64,000 bases of DNA from Arenibacter algicola (GTDB lineage Bacteria > Bacteroidota > Bacteroidia > Flavobacteriales > Flavobacteriaceae). A model generated the notes under the pieces. It was given only the letters and a program-made list of their open reading frames with translations, was not told the origin of the DNA and made no database searches. Location of the stretch: contig NZ_JAHKPO010000024.1 in assembly GCF_018860365.1 (NCBI RefSeq), positions 310,001 through 374,000 on the forward strand. The letters are read 5' to 3'. A program made the translations under genes and the position numbers. Below are positions 8,336 to 17,345 of this stretch, in pieces (positions within the stretch are counted from its first letter, which is position 1; each line of letters begins with the position of its first letter).

Positions 8336-11095
8336 TTAGTTATTAATTGTCCAAGATAGGTAGTACATAGACCCAATAAAGCCTGTACCGAATGCAGTAA
8401 AATACTCATTGCCCGTAATGTTGGTTCCACCTAACTTAAAGGAAGATTTGATGCTTGGAACAGCGTAGCTAATTTGAGCATCAAGTGTATGGAATTCCGG
8501 CACAACACCATTGCCAAAAGTAGCTTCCCAAAAATAATCATCACTAAATCTGTATGCTAGATTAAAGCCAAAGTTTTTGAATAACTCTTCATTCCCAAAA
8601 TTGGCTTTAAACTTATGTTCTGGAGTATTAAAATTCAACATAACATCTGGATTTGCTTCTCGATCAAAATCCAACTTTGTAAAAGTATAACTACCCCCTA
8701 AATCAAAATTACCAAGTACTTTCATGTCTAAACCAATAGAAGCTCCGTAAGAGTTAACATCTGCATCAGTATTAGTGTAGGCACTATAGCGCTGTACATC
8801 ATCGTTCCTTATAGCATCTACAGATAGGTTGCCATCACCGGCAATACCATAAAAAGGTGCATCAACAACCTCTTGAGAAATGAAGTCTTTATAACTATTG
8901 TAATAGGCACTAAAATCAACTACAAGTTTATCTATCTTTCCTCTATACCCAACCTCAATTGAGGTAACCTGTTCGGGTTTTACCAATTCCGGATTTGAAA
9001 CCTTTAAATCAGCCACGTTATTAGTAAGCTTAAAGGTCTCCACTGATTGCGCTGAATAGGCATTTTCATAAGCTGCCCTTCCTGTTTGTACTACTGATGC
9101 AGGCTGGCCTGCCAATTGACCAGTTGAACTTACATCATAGGTATCAGAATAACGGTTCAAATTATCAGGTGCGGAACCAACTAAAATTGCTCTACCTGCA
9201 TCTAACCCAATAAATAAATCTTGTGTGGTCGGGTTTCTAAATCCAGTTTGCACGGAGGCTCTAATGTTGTGATCTCTATTAAGTGTGAACCCAGCAGAAA
9301 TACGTGGCGATAGGAAGCCATCAAAAAATTCTGATTTATCATAACGTGCTGATCCTGTTAATTTTATGCTTTTCACATCAGAAAGTTCAATCTTTTTTTG
9401 AATTTGGGTATAAATACCATATTCAGAATAATCAATTGGACCATCAGTATCAGTATATATTGTACCGCCAGAATTTAAACTGTATTTTCTATTGGATCCT
9501 CCAATTTGAATTTCAGCAATATCAATCAAATGGCTAAAATTATAATTACCATCAGCATGGTAATATTTAGAGGCATCTTGAAACTTAGAACCTGTTGCTA
9601 AATCAGGATCATTTATACTTTTATTAAATGCAGCCTCAAATTGCGGTGTTCCTGGCAGGTAACGGCCCGTATCTGCAACGGCTCTCGCCTGTGCATGCTT
9701 TTGATCATCTGTTAAACCAGAAGGGTTGCCGGACAATTCTATTCCAGCATAAGTTGCTATATAATCTCCAAACCAATCTTCGTCGGATTTCCAGGATCTG
9801 TTAATGTTAATCCCCGTAAACACCATATCATAAGAGTCTCCTGCTTTATCCCCTACAACATATCCTCTTAAAAAGAAATTGTCATTTTTAATTTCTAGTT
9901 TATGTTGCTCTTGAAAAAAACCATTGATATTGTAACGGTTTGTTCCTTGATAGATAGTAGTACCGGTACCCACCTTACCCACGTAAGAGAACTCAAGGCT
10001 GTTGTCTTCAATTGGACGATAGTATAATCCCCAATCCGCTTTAATACTTTCAGCGTTATAGTTGGTTAAATCCCGCTCATTGTAACCTGTTCTACTTACC
10101 TCAACATTTGGAATAATTCCCAAACCAGATGCAGATCTAATGTTCGTGGAAACTTCATCTCCGTATATATTAATTCCATCATAGTTATAATCAGCTCTTG
10201 TTCTAGTTGGATCAAATTTATCAACCTCACTGGTTGCAGCCCAATCTGTCCCTTTTAAATATCCGAAGTTTACTTTACCAGCAAATTTATCAGAAAATTT
10301 ATGCGCCGCACGAATACCAAAATCAGTATACGGATTAGTACCTGCCGACTCTTGAGAGGTGACACCTCTTTTTATAGATACACTAATTCCTTCATGATCA
10401 AAAGGGCTTTTACTTCGCATAAAAAGTATCCCGTTAAAGGCATTGGCACCATAAAGTGCTGAGGATGCCCCAGGAAGTAATTCAACACTTAGAACATCTG
10501 TCTCTATCATCCCCACTAAGTTTCCAATAGGAAAGTTTAGCGCCGGAGTAGAATTATCCATACCATCAACCAATTGCATAAATCGAGTATTGGCAAAAGA
10601 AGCAAAGCCCCTGGTGTTTACGGATTTAAAAGTTAAACTGTTAGTGTTTACATCTACACCCTTTAAATTTTCCAATCCGCCGTAAAAATCTGCAGCTGTA
10701 GTGTTTTTAATATCTTCCAATCCAAAACGTTCCACAGTAACCGGGGATTCAAAAACACGCTCTGGAGTCCTTGAAGCAGAAATTACCACCTCGTCCAAAC
10801 TTGTCTGTTCTTCGTTTAAAGTAACCGAAATTGTTTGATTATTTTGTGTAATATTGGTAGTAGTACCCTCATATCCAATACTGGTAATATTCAATGTAAA
10901 CGGGGGATTCTCAGAAGTATTCAATATAAAATTCCCGTCAAAATCGGATACTGTACCAATGGCTTTGCCCATAATTACAATGTTGGCTCCAGGTACGGGG
11001 TCATTGTTTTGATCCACCACATTCCCTTTAATAATCGTTTGTGAATGCGCCAACATTCCAAACATGAAAAAGAATAATAGAAGAGTTGATCTCAT
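8336..11095 (-). CDS. TonB-dependent outer-membrane receptor
   Basis: 919 residues. A signal peptide (about 1-18, ending A-H-S-Q) is followed by a carboxypeptidase-regulatory-like domain (about 21-105; V-P-G-A-N-I-V, G-T-V-S-D-F-D-G-N-F). The TonB box and plug domain come next (E-V-V-I-S-A-S-R-T-P-E; plug up to about 230 with L-L-P-G-A-S-S-A-L-Y-G-A-N-A-F-N-G), then the 22-strand barrel, ending L-S-W-T-I-N-N. It transports a ligand too large for porins, driven by TonB-ExbBD. There is no SusD partner; instead an SGNH lipoprotein gene follows after 24 bp. That pairing argues for a lipidic or ester ligand (inference). Confidence 0.93.
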   Translation of the reverse strand: MRSTLLLFFFMFGMLAHSQTIIKGNVVDQNNDPVPGANIVIMGKAIGTVSDFDGNFILNTSENPPFTLNITSIGYEGTTTNITQNNQTISVTLNEEQTSLDEVVISASRTPERVFESPVTVERFGLEDIKNTTAADFYGGLENLKGVDVNTNSLTFKSVNTRGFASFANTRFMQLVDGMDNSTPALNFPIGNLVGMIETDVLSVELLPGASSALYGANAFNGILFMRSKSPFDHEGISVSIKRGVTSQESAGTNPYTDFGIRAAHKFSDKFAGKVNFGYLKGTDWAATSEVDKFDPTRTRADYNYDGINIYGDEVSTNIRSASGLGIIPNVEVSRTGYNERDLTNYNAESIKADWGLYYRPIEDNSLEFSYVGKVGTGTTIYQGTNRYNINGFFQEQHKLEIKNDNFFLRGYVVGDKAGDSYDMVFTGININRSWKSDEDWFGDYIATYAGIELSGNPSGLTDDQKHAQARAVADTGRYLPGTPQFEAAFNKSINDPDLATGSKFQDASKYYHADGNYNFSHLIDIAEIQIGGSNRKYSLNSGGTIYTDTDGPIDYSEYGIYTQIQKKIELSDVKSIKLTGSARYDKSEFFDGFLSPRISAGFTLNRDHNIRASVQTGFRNPTTQDLFIGLDAGRAILVGSAPDNLNRYSDTYDVSSTGQLAGQPASVVQTGRAAYENAYSAQSVETFKLTNNVADLKVSNPELVKPEQVTSIEVGYRGKIDKLVVDFSAYYNSYKDFISQEVVDAPFYGIAGDGNLSVDAIRNDDVQRYSAYTNTDADVNSYGASIGLDMKVLGNFDLGGSYTFTKLDFDREANPDVMLNFNTPEHKFKANFGNEELFKNFGFNLAYRFSDDYFWEATFGNGVVPEFHTLDAQISYAVPSIKSSFKLGGTNITGNEYFTAFGTGFIGSMYYLSWTINN

Positions 11096-11263
11096 AAAGT
11101 TTTGAGTTAAATTAGTATCAGTTAATGATAAGATATCACCTTATAGCCAATATACACCAATTTTCAAATTAACAAAACGAAAATCAAATAAATTATGCAT
11201 GCATAGTATTTTTTGTTCAAAATTTAACACTTTTTAATAGAAATTTGACAAAATATAGGTTGC

Positions 11264-11319
11264 AAAAAAATGACATCCATAAATAACGATCCTTTTGGAC
11301 CATCATCTATGGATGTCAT
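11264..11319 (-). terminator. Intrinsic terminator after glmS
   Basis: Long stem ATGACATCCATA (11270-11281) with TATGGATGTCAT (11308-11319) and a partial inner stem GATCC/GGACC. On the minus strand it is followed by seven T residues. Confidence 0.75.
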
Positions 11320-11340
11320 TATAGTTTTATTAAGGGGATT

Positions 11341-13188
11341 CTATTCCACCGTAACCGACTTGGCCAAGTTACGGGGCTGATCTACATTGCAGCCTCTCAT
11401 TACCGCAATATGATACGATAATAACTGAAGTGGAATAGTAGTCAATAATGGAGTTAAGCTTTCCAAGGTTTCCGGAATTTCTATGACATGGTCCGCCAAA
11501 TCCTTAACCTGCACGTCACCTTCCGTAACCACAGCGATAATTTTACCTTTACGGGATTTTATCTCCTGTATATTACTTACCACTTTTTCATAATGCCCTT
11601 TGTTCGTTGCAATTACCACCACGGGCATATGTTCATCTATCAGGGCAATTGGCCCGTGCTTCATTTCTGCCGCAGGATAGCCCTCGGCATGTATGTAACT
11701 TATTTCCTTTAATTTCAAAGCACCTTCCAAAGCTACCGGAAAATTGTACCCCCTACCCAAATAAAGGCAGTTGGTAGAATCCTTATAGACATTGGCTATT
11801 ATTTCCACCAGTGGATTTGAAAGCAAGGCCTTTTCCACCTTGGCGGGAATATTTTCCAATTCAGTTAAATGCTCATGGAAACGTGTTTTGTTGAAGATCC
11901 CTTTTTCCTTGGCCAATTTTAAGGCCAATAATGTCAACACCGTTATTTGTGTAGTAAATGCCTTGGTCGAAGCTACTCCAATTTCGGGACCGGCATGGGT
12001 ATAGGCACCTGCATCTGTCTCCCTAGCTATGGAAGACCCAACAACATTACACACACCAAACACAAAAGCTCCCTTTTCCCTGGCCAATTTAATGGCTGCC
12101 AGCGTATCTGCCGTTTCCCCGGATTGCGAAATGGCAATAAGCACATCCTTATCCGTTATAACCGGGTTTCTATATCTGAACTCCGAAGCGTATTCCACCT
12201 CTACAGGAATCCTGGCCAAATCTTCAAAAATATATTCTGCCACCAATCCCGCATGCCAGGAGGTACCACATGCCACTATTATAATACGATTGGCATTCAA
12301 AAACTTTTCCAGGTTATCATCTACGCCCGCCATTTTAATAATCCCCTCTTTAGCCCTAAGTCGGCCACGATAGGTATCCAAAATAGCTCTTGGCTGTTCG
12401 TAGATCTCCTTTAGCATAAAGTGGTCAAACCCACCCTTTTCAATTTCCTCAAGATTAAGTGCTAATTCTTGGATAGAAGGGTAGGCAATGGCATCGTTCT
12501 TTATTTTTCTCAATTTAATTTCCTTCCCCAATCTAATGACCGCCATTTCCTCATCTTCCAAATAAATGGCATTGTTGGTAAATTCTATAAAAGGGGATGC
12601 ATCGGACGCTATGAAAAATTCGTTCTCCCCTACACCTATCGCCAAAGGACTACCTAATTTGGCTACTACTATTTCATCTGGTTTTTGCTTGTCAAAAACT
12701 GCAATGGCATATGCCCCAACCACTTCATTCAAAGCAATTTGCACAGCTTTCCCAAGCTTAACCCCTTCCTTGCGCTTAACTTCTTCTATAAGGTTTACCA
12801 ATACTTCCGTATCGGTTTCTGAAGAAAAAGTATAGCCCCTTTTGGTTAATTCCTTCTTTATAGCATCATAATTCTCTATAATCCCATTATGGATAATTAC
12901 CAAATCTCCAGAATTGGAATAATGTGGGTGCGAATTAACATCATTGGGGACACCATGTGTAGCCCATCTTGTATGTCCAATTCCCAATTTACCCTCAAGG
13001 GAAATGGTACTTTTTGCCTTATTTTTTAAATCCTCTACCTTGCCCTTGGTCTTGGATAAATTTATATCGTTGCCATCGTATAAGGCTATACCTGCACTGT
13101 CATATCCCCTATACTCTAAACGCTGAAGTCCTTTTATAATAATGGGATAAGCATCCCTATGCCCAATATATCCTACGATTCCACACAT
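11341..13188 (-). CDS. glmS: Glutamine-fructose-6-phosphate aminotransferase (isomerizing)
   Basis: 615 residues. After Met1 removal, Cys2 of M-C-G-I-V-G-Y-I-G is the nucleophile of the N-terminal class II glutaminase domain, which also shows H-T-R-W-A-T-H-G and H-N-G-I-I-E-N-Y. Two SIS domains follow (A-C-G-T-S-W-H-A-G and S-Q-S-G-E-T-A-D-T at about 300-365; second from about 460), ending in the signature D-Q-P-R-N-L-A-K-S-V-T-V-E. It makes glucosamine-6-phosphate for peptidoglycan and LPS. The gene lies 128 bp downstream of the DUF4270 gene on the same strand, with a strong hairpin between them. Confidence 0.98.
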   Translation of the reverse strand: MCGIVGYIGHRDAYPIIIKGLQRLEYRGYDSAGIALYDGNDINLSKTKGKVEDLKNKAKSTISLEGKLGIGHTRWATHGVPNDVNSHPHYSNSGDLVIIHNGIIENYDAIKKELTKRGYTFSSETDTEVLVNLIEEVKRKEGVKLGKAVQIALNEVVGAYAIAVFDKQKPDEIVVAKLGSPLAIGVGENEFFIASDASPFIEFTNNAIYLEDEEMAVIRLGKEIKLRKIKNDAIAYPSIQELALNLEEIEKGGFDHFMLKEIYEQPRAILDTYRGRLRAKEGIIKMAGVDDNLEKFLNANRIIIVACGTSWHAGLVAEYIFEDLARIPVEVEYASEFRYRNPVITDKDVLIAISQSGETADTLAAIKLAREKGAFVFGVCNVVGSSIARETDAGAYTHAGPEIGVASTKAFTTQITVLTLLALKLAKEKGIFNKTRFHEHLTELENIPAKVEKALLSNPLVEIIANVYKDSTNCLYLGRGYNFPVALEGALKLKEISYIHAEGYPAAEMKHGPIALIDEHMPVVVIATNKGHYEKVVSNIQEIKSRKGKIIAVVTEGDVQVKDLADHVIEIPETLESLTPLLTTIPLQLLSYHIAVMRGCNVDQPRNLAKSVTVE

Positions 13189-13217
13189 ATTTCAAAGTTT
13201 AATGGTTAGTAATTAAC

Positions 13218-13265
13218 AAAAGGTTTTACATAACAAATTTAACTTCTTGTTAGGTAAAACCTTTT
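13218..13265 (-). terminator. 19-bp hairpin between the DUF4270 gene and glmS
   Basis: Arms at 13218-13236 and 13247-13265 (AAAAGGTTTTAC... and ...GTAAAACCTTTT) pair over 19 bp with one mismatch around a 10-nt loop. On the minus strand the arm ends in CCTTTT, so it can terminate the DUF4270 transcript. It also lies 30 bp upstream of the glmS start, so a role in the glmS leader is possible. Confidence 0.55.
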
Positions 13266-13316
13266 ATCTTTTAGTTAATTAACGTAAAAATACTATAAGT
13301 GGTATTTTTCTGGCTT

Positions 13317-15155
13317 TTAATTTGCTTTGGTGTAGAAAATTTCGAGTTTTAATTTTTTCCCCTCCTGCCCATTGGGTAAATTATCACTGCCGTAAAGGAC
13401 AGTCCCAAAAGGATTTATAGAAGACATCACAGGTACTTCCCCCTCCGTACTATTGGCCAACATGGCCTTTCCGGTGGTTGCAATCCGTATGTCCGAAGTC
13501 AAGGTTAAATTCAGGGTAGTATTGGTAGAATCCCTTACTATTAGGTCGTTAATATAATTTGTAATTTTAATTTTATAACTCTGCCCTTTACCGCTTACCT
13601 TATTTAGACCTCCATCATAGTTGGTAAAATTACCAGCGTTGTAATCCTCTTCAGATTCCAGAAATTCATTGTAGACAGGTCTATTGGTGTTGTCCTTGAA
13701 CAAATACAATTTTGAGGGCTCAATAACATTACCGGCCGCGTCCAAAGTATTTCGATCTACATAAAACACCAAATTAGCTTCATTTATGATCCAATTCTTG
13801 GCTTTGATCTGGTTGATGATCTCATCCCCATTTATTTCGTCGAAAAGTTTAATTTGGGCAAAACTTCCTGCCCCACCTTTTAAGTAGACCTTAGATGCGT
13901 TTTCCCCATTGTCCAATCTATTCGCGATATCAGCTGGATAGGCCTCATTGATAAAAGTATTTACGGCATTCCCAATTACCGCACCTGTACTAGTATCGCG
14001 CCTAATGAAATTTAGCACAAATTCCTTCTCACTTTCAATAACGGTGTCATCCACAGAACTGGTTACACTATCATATGTATATTTTATGGTAATATTCCCC
14101 CGTGTTATATCCAACAACACTAACACATCATCCGGAATGGATAAATGGACACCTCTGAAAAATTCAGCAAAATTGGCCTGACTCAACAACTCTGAAGAAC
14201 CTTCCTTATTTATAATATTTTGTTGAAAAAATGCTGTATTTAAGGGCACTCTTATTCCGGGAGCAATCCTAGTTGGCGCTTCCTCCGATTCATCCACATC
14301 CTCTGTTTCGGGATCGTCTTCCTTAAAGATCAATTCTTCCACATTGCTCACCTCTACGGCGCCATCGAACAATAAATCCGATACAAAGGTCGGTGAAAAC
14401 TGTTGGGATGAATAATACTGCTGTGCCTCCTGAAAATTGGTATTGGGATCCAAATCCCTTAAGAAATAAGTAGATCGTTCCACCTTAAAATTAAAGGATT
14501 CCGGAATATTTCCGTTGGCATCAAAAATACTATCCAGGTCATACTTTATCGGGAATCTATTTACTGCAGTATCGTCGTCCAAATTATCATTTATGCCGTC
14601 GCCGTCCGTATCCGGGTTTAATGGGTCGGTCCCAAGCGATTTTTCCTGGATATCCGTCAAAGTGTCCCCATCGCTATCGCTATTGGCATCCTCGGGGTCT
14701 GCATCATAAGCATCGGCCACACCATCAAGGTCAAGGTCTCCCTTTGGGTTTGTCAGAAAAGGTATGAAAAGAATAACCTCTTCCACCGTCTCATTTTCTT
14801 TTATGGTAAGGGTACTGGAATCTGTATCGGCAGTTTCTTCCACTGACGCAGAATAATTTCCAAAACTGGGATTGGCAAAGGACAACTGGACCTGAGTAGT
14901 TATACTAGCCTCAGTTTTTCCATATATTGGGTCTGTATAATTCCCGATTTGATATGCCGGTAGTTTATTGGTCCTTACCGCCTCTATCTTTTTATTGTAG
15001 GCAAAAACATCGTAAACCGCCTTGCCGGCCGTAAATGGTTCGCCACCTACTACACCACTACCTATGGTAGTCAAATCCTCCTCACAGGACCCCAAGACCA
15101 CAACAAGCAATATACCTACCACAGTAGGTAATTTTAATCTGTTCAGTAAATTCAT
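13317..15155 (-). CDS. DUF4270 lipoprotein with thrombospondin type-3-like repeats
   Basis: 612 residues. The signal peptide ends in a lipobox (V-L-G-S-C), giving lipidated Cys24. The mature start [10 protein letters not shown] and [11 protein letters not shown] match the Bacteroidota DUF4270 family of cell-envelope lipoproteins of unknown role. Residues about 140-195 hold an acidic run of Ca-binding units ([28 protein letters not shown]), like thrombospondin type-3 or EF-hand-like repeats. The gene starts 5 bp after the starch-synthase-like gene, so the two are surely one operon, and glmS follows. I recall this gene order from other Flavobacteriaceae. Confidence 0.85.
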   Translation of the reverse strand: MNLLNRLKLPTVVGILLVVVLGSCEEDLTTIGSGVVGGEPFTAGKAVYDVFAYNKKIEAVRTNKLPAYQIGNYTDPIYGKTEASITTQVQLSFANPSFGNYSASVEETADTDSSTLTIKENETVEEVILFIPFLTNPKGDLDLDGVADAYDADPEDANSDSDGDTLTDIQEKSLGTDPLNPDTDGDGINDNLDDDTAVNRFPIKYDLDSIFDANGNIPESFNFKVERSTYFLRDLDPNTNFQEAQQYYSSQQFSPTFVSDLLFDGAVEVSNVEELIFKEDDPETEDVDESEEAPTRIAPGIRVPLNTAFFQQNIINKEGSSELLSQANFAEFFRGVHLSIPDDVLVLLDITRGNITIKYTYDSVTSSVDDTVIESEKEFVLNFIRRDTSTGAVIGNAVNTFINEAYPADIANRLDNGENASKVYLKGGAGSFAQIKLFDEINGDEIINQIKAKNWIINEANLVFYVDRNTLDAAGNVIEPSKLYLFKDNTNRPVYNEFLESEEDYNAGNFTNYDGGLNKVSGKGQSYKIKITNYINDLIVRDSTNTTLNLTLTSDIRIATTGKAMLANSTEGEVPVMSSINPFGTVLYGSDNLPNGQEGKKLKLEIFYTKAN

Positions 15156-15160
15156 TTAGA

Positions 15161-15970
15161 TTATTTTAAAACTTTGGTGTTATAAAAATTCACGTAAGCT
15201 TCCTCAAACTCCTGTAAAGGAACAAATGGCAAAACAGGTTTTTCGAGCTTGGATATGTAGTCTTCCAAGTCGGCCGGAATATCTTCTGCCGCTAAAATAA
15301 CAGCATCGGCATAATCCACAGCAACTTTTAACAAATTATTATAATTGGGCTCCTCAAGCGCTTTTATACTTTCTTCAGGAACTCCGTCGAAGGCAATCTT
15401 TTTAATGAGGTCTTTATCCAATGTACCATCAAAACCTTGCCCATAAACGGACATGATAATCTTGCTTTCAGAAAATAAAGGCTCGTCGGCATAGAACTTT
15501 TTAAGATAGAGTGGCAACAAAGATGCCAACCATCCGTGAACATGTATAATATCTGGGGACCAATTCAATTTCTTGACCGTCTCTACCACACCTTTGGCAA
15601 AGAAAATAGCTCTTTCGTCATTATCGGGAAATAATTTCCCATCCTCATCGGTAAATGTTGCCTTCCTTTTAAAGTATTCATCATTATCAATGAAATATAC
15701 CTGAATACGCTCTCTAGGAATAGAGGCCACTTTTATGATCAATGGCATATCCATATCGTTGATCACCAAATTCATCCCGGATAATCTAATTACCTCGTGC
15801 AATTGATGCCTACGTTCATTGATATTCCCAAACCTTGGCATAAAAATCCTTATTTGGCCACCATTACTATTGACCATTCTTGGGGTTTCGTAAGACATTA
15901 AGGAAACTTCGTTCTCTGGTAGATAGGGTACTAATTCTGAAGATACAAACAATATCTTTTTGCCATTCAT
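15161..15970 (-). CDS. Short glycogen/starch synthase-like protein (GT5 N-terminal domain only)
   Basis: 269 residues, about 55% of a full glycogen synthase. It matches the N-terminal GT5 Rossmann domain: K-I-L-F-V-S-S-E-L-V-P-Y at the start, I-R-I-F-M-P-R-F-G, V-Y-F-I-D-N-D-E-Y-F, and D-I-I-H-V-H-G-W for the D-W-H-x-W acceptor-site region. The usual K-x-G-G-L motif that binds ADP-glucose near the N-terminus is replaced by E-N-E-V-S-L-M-S-Y. The C-terminal GT1 domain is absent. A classical synthase reaction is therefore doubtful. No glgB, glgC or glgP is nearby. It is divergent from panC and followed after 5 bp by the DUF4270 gene. The truncation is clean (normal stop, tight operon), so it is not a pseudogene. 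Confidence 0.85.
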   Translation of the reverse strand: MNGKKILFVSSELVPYLPENEVSLMSYETPRMVNSNGGQIRIFMPRFGNINERRHQLHEVIRLSGMNLVINDMDMPLIIKVASIPRERIQVYFIDNDEYFKRKATFTDEDGKLFPDNDERAIFFAKGVVETVKKLNWSPDIIHVHGWLASLLPLYLKKFYADEPLFSESKIIMSVYGQGFDGTLDKDLIKKIAFDGVPEESIKALEEPNYNNLLKVAVDYADAVILAAEDIPADLEDYISKLEKPVLPFVPLQEFEEAYVNFYNTKVLK

Positions 15971-16006
15971 AAAAGCAATATTTTATTAATAGAGTAAGAG
16001 AAAGTG

Positions 16007-16014
16007 CAAAATTA
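16007..16014 (-). promoter_or_regulatory. Candidate -7 promoter box for the starch-synthase-like operon
   Basis: Minus strand reads TAATTTTG, matching TAnnTTTG, 36 bp before the gene start. It lies back to back with the panC box. No clear -33 element. Confidence 0.4.
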
Positions 16015-16045
16015 CAAAAATTATGCAGATTAGCAGTAATTATAG

Positions 16046-16053
16046 TAAGTTTG
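16046..16053 (+). promoter_or_regulatory. Candidate -7 promoter box for panC
   Basis: TAAGTTTG matches TAnnTTTG and lies 20 bp before the panC start, giving a very short 5' UTR. The same octamer occurs at 25034-25041 in front of a TonB receptor gene. Confidence 0.4.
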
Positions 16054-16073
16054 CTCTCTTTTAAGTAAAACGA

Positions 16074-16916
16074 ATGCAGCTAATTAACACTAAAAAGGAA
16101 CTAAAGTCTTATCTAGACTCCCATAAAAAAACCAAAACAATTGGTTTGGTCCCAACCATGGGGGCATTGCATATGGGACATATAGCCTTGGTTAAAAAGT
16201 CGGTTGAAGAAAATGACCTTACCCTGGTAAGCATTTTTGTAAACCCCACACAATTCAATAACAAGGAAGATCTGGACAAGTACCCAAGCACTTTGGAAGC
16301 CGATTTAACCCTTTTAAAAGCAGTTTCCGATGGGATAGTGGTTTTTGCACCTTCTGCCTCCGAAATATATTCTGGTGAAATTATCTCCAAAACATACGAT
16401 TTTGAGGGATTGGAAAATGTTATGGAAGGTGAATTTAGAAAAGGACATTTTGACGGTGTAGGAACAATTGTTGAAAAGCTATTGCGCTTAATCTCTCCAA
16501 CCAGGGCATACTTTGGGGAAAAGGATTTTCAACAACTGCAAATCATTAAAAAACTGGTGAAAATAGTCCATTTGCCAATAGAAATCATAGGTTGCCCAAT
16601 TGTTAGGGAAGCCAACGGACTGGCTATGAGTTCCAGAAACGAACGATTGGACACAGAATTAAGACAAGAGGCTGGTTTTATTTACAAAACCCTAAAAGCT
16701 GCCAAACTTAAATTTGGCACGAAAAGTGCTAATTTTACAATGGATTGGGTAAAAAAGCAATTTAACGCCCACCAAAAACTAAACTTGGAATATGTTAAAA
16801 TTGCAGATGTAGACCAATTGAAACCGGTTAAAAGAAAAAACAAAAAGGTAAAATATAGAGCCTTTATCGCCGTTTATGCGGGAGATGTTAGGCTTATAGA
16901 TAACATTGCCCTTTAA
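16074..16916 (+). CDS. panC: Pantothenate synthetase
   Basis: 280 residues, full length for the family. The nucleotidyltransferase HIGH-type motif lies in V-P-T-M-G-A-L-H-M-G-H (about 26-36). Further marks are F-V-N-P-T-Q-F, F-x-G-V-x-T-I-V-x-K-L, A-Y-F-G-E-K-D-F-Q-Q-L and the KMSKS-like M-S-S-R-N. It condenses pantoate with beta-alanine using ATP. panD, which makes beta-alanine, follows 76 bp downstream on the same strand, so the last steps of pantothenate synthesis are together. panB is not in the window. Confidence 0.98.
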   Translation: MQLINTKKELKSYLDSHKKTKTIGLVPTMGALHMGHIALVKKSVEENDLTLVSIFVNPTQFNNKEDLDKYPSTLEADLTLLKAVSDGIVVFAPSASEIYSGEIISKTYDFEGLENVMEGEFRKGHFDGVGTIVEKLLRLISPTRAYFGEKDFQQLQIIKKLVKIVHLPIEIIGCPIVREANGLAMSSRNERLDTELRQEAGFIYKTLKAAKLKFGTKSANFTMDWVKKQFNAHQKLNLEYVKIADVDQLKPVKRKNKKVKYRAFIAVYAGDVRLIDNIAL

Positions 16917-16920
16917 AGTT

Positions 16921-16968
16921 GAAATCCAATTACATAATGCCGACCATAATTAAATTGGAAATCCAATT
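16921..16968. repeat. Direct repeat and hairpin in the panC-panD spacer
   Basis: GAAATCCAATT occurs at 16921-16931 and again at 16958-16968. The second copy is part of the small palindrome AATTGGA-AA-TCCAATT, which sits inside outer arms ATGCC (about 16936) and GGCAT (about 16969). It could form a leader hairpin before panD; function unknown. Confidence 0.3.
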
Positions 16969-16992
16969 GGCATAAATGATTAACTTTGTCCC

Positions 16993-17343
16993 ATGCAAAT
17001 AGAAGTAGTGAAATCTAAAATACACCGCGTAAAAGTGACGGGTGCTGACCTTAACTATATAGGCAGTATTACCATTGATGAAGATTTGATGGATGCGGCC
17101 AATATTATTAGAGGTGAAAAAGTACAAATTGTCAATAACGACAATGGGGAAAGGCTGGAGACCTATGCTATTCCCGGAACTAGGGGCAGTGGCGAGGTAA
17201 CCTTAAATGGCGCTGCTGCCAGAAAGGTAGCCGTTGGCGATGTTTTAATTCTAATAACCTATGCTACCATGGATATTGAGCTGGCCAAGAAATTCAATCC
17301 ATCCTTGGTTTTCCCCAATGAGGAAACCAATCTGTTGACCTAG
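16993..17343 (+). CDS. panD: Aspartate 1-decarboxylase
   Basis: 116 residues. The self-processing site is Gly24-Ser25 within Y-I-G-S-I-T-I-D; Ser25 becomes the pyruvoyl cofactor after cleavage. The start [12 protein letters not shown] and the later [16 protein letters not shown] and V-I-L-I-T-Y-A are typical. It makes beta-alanine for PanC. A TAACTTTG box ends only 4 bp before the ATG; if it is a promoter, the mRNA would be nearly leaderless, but transcription from panC is equally possible. Confidence 0.97.
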   Translation: MQIEVVKSKIHRVKVTGADLNYIGSITIDEDLMDAANIIRGEKVQIVNNDNGERLETYAIPGTRGSGEVTLNGAAARKVAVGDVLILITYATMDIELAKKFNPSLVFPNEETNLLT

Positions 17344-17345
17344 TT

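Noticed and set aside
15161..15970. Starch-synthase-like gene as a truncated pseudogene
   Set aside because: The frame is intact, ends normally and is 5 bp from the next operon gene; nothing resembling the missing C-terminal domain follows.
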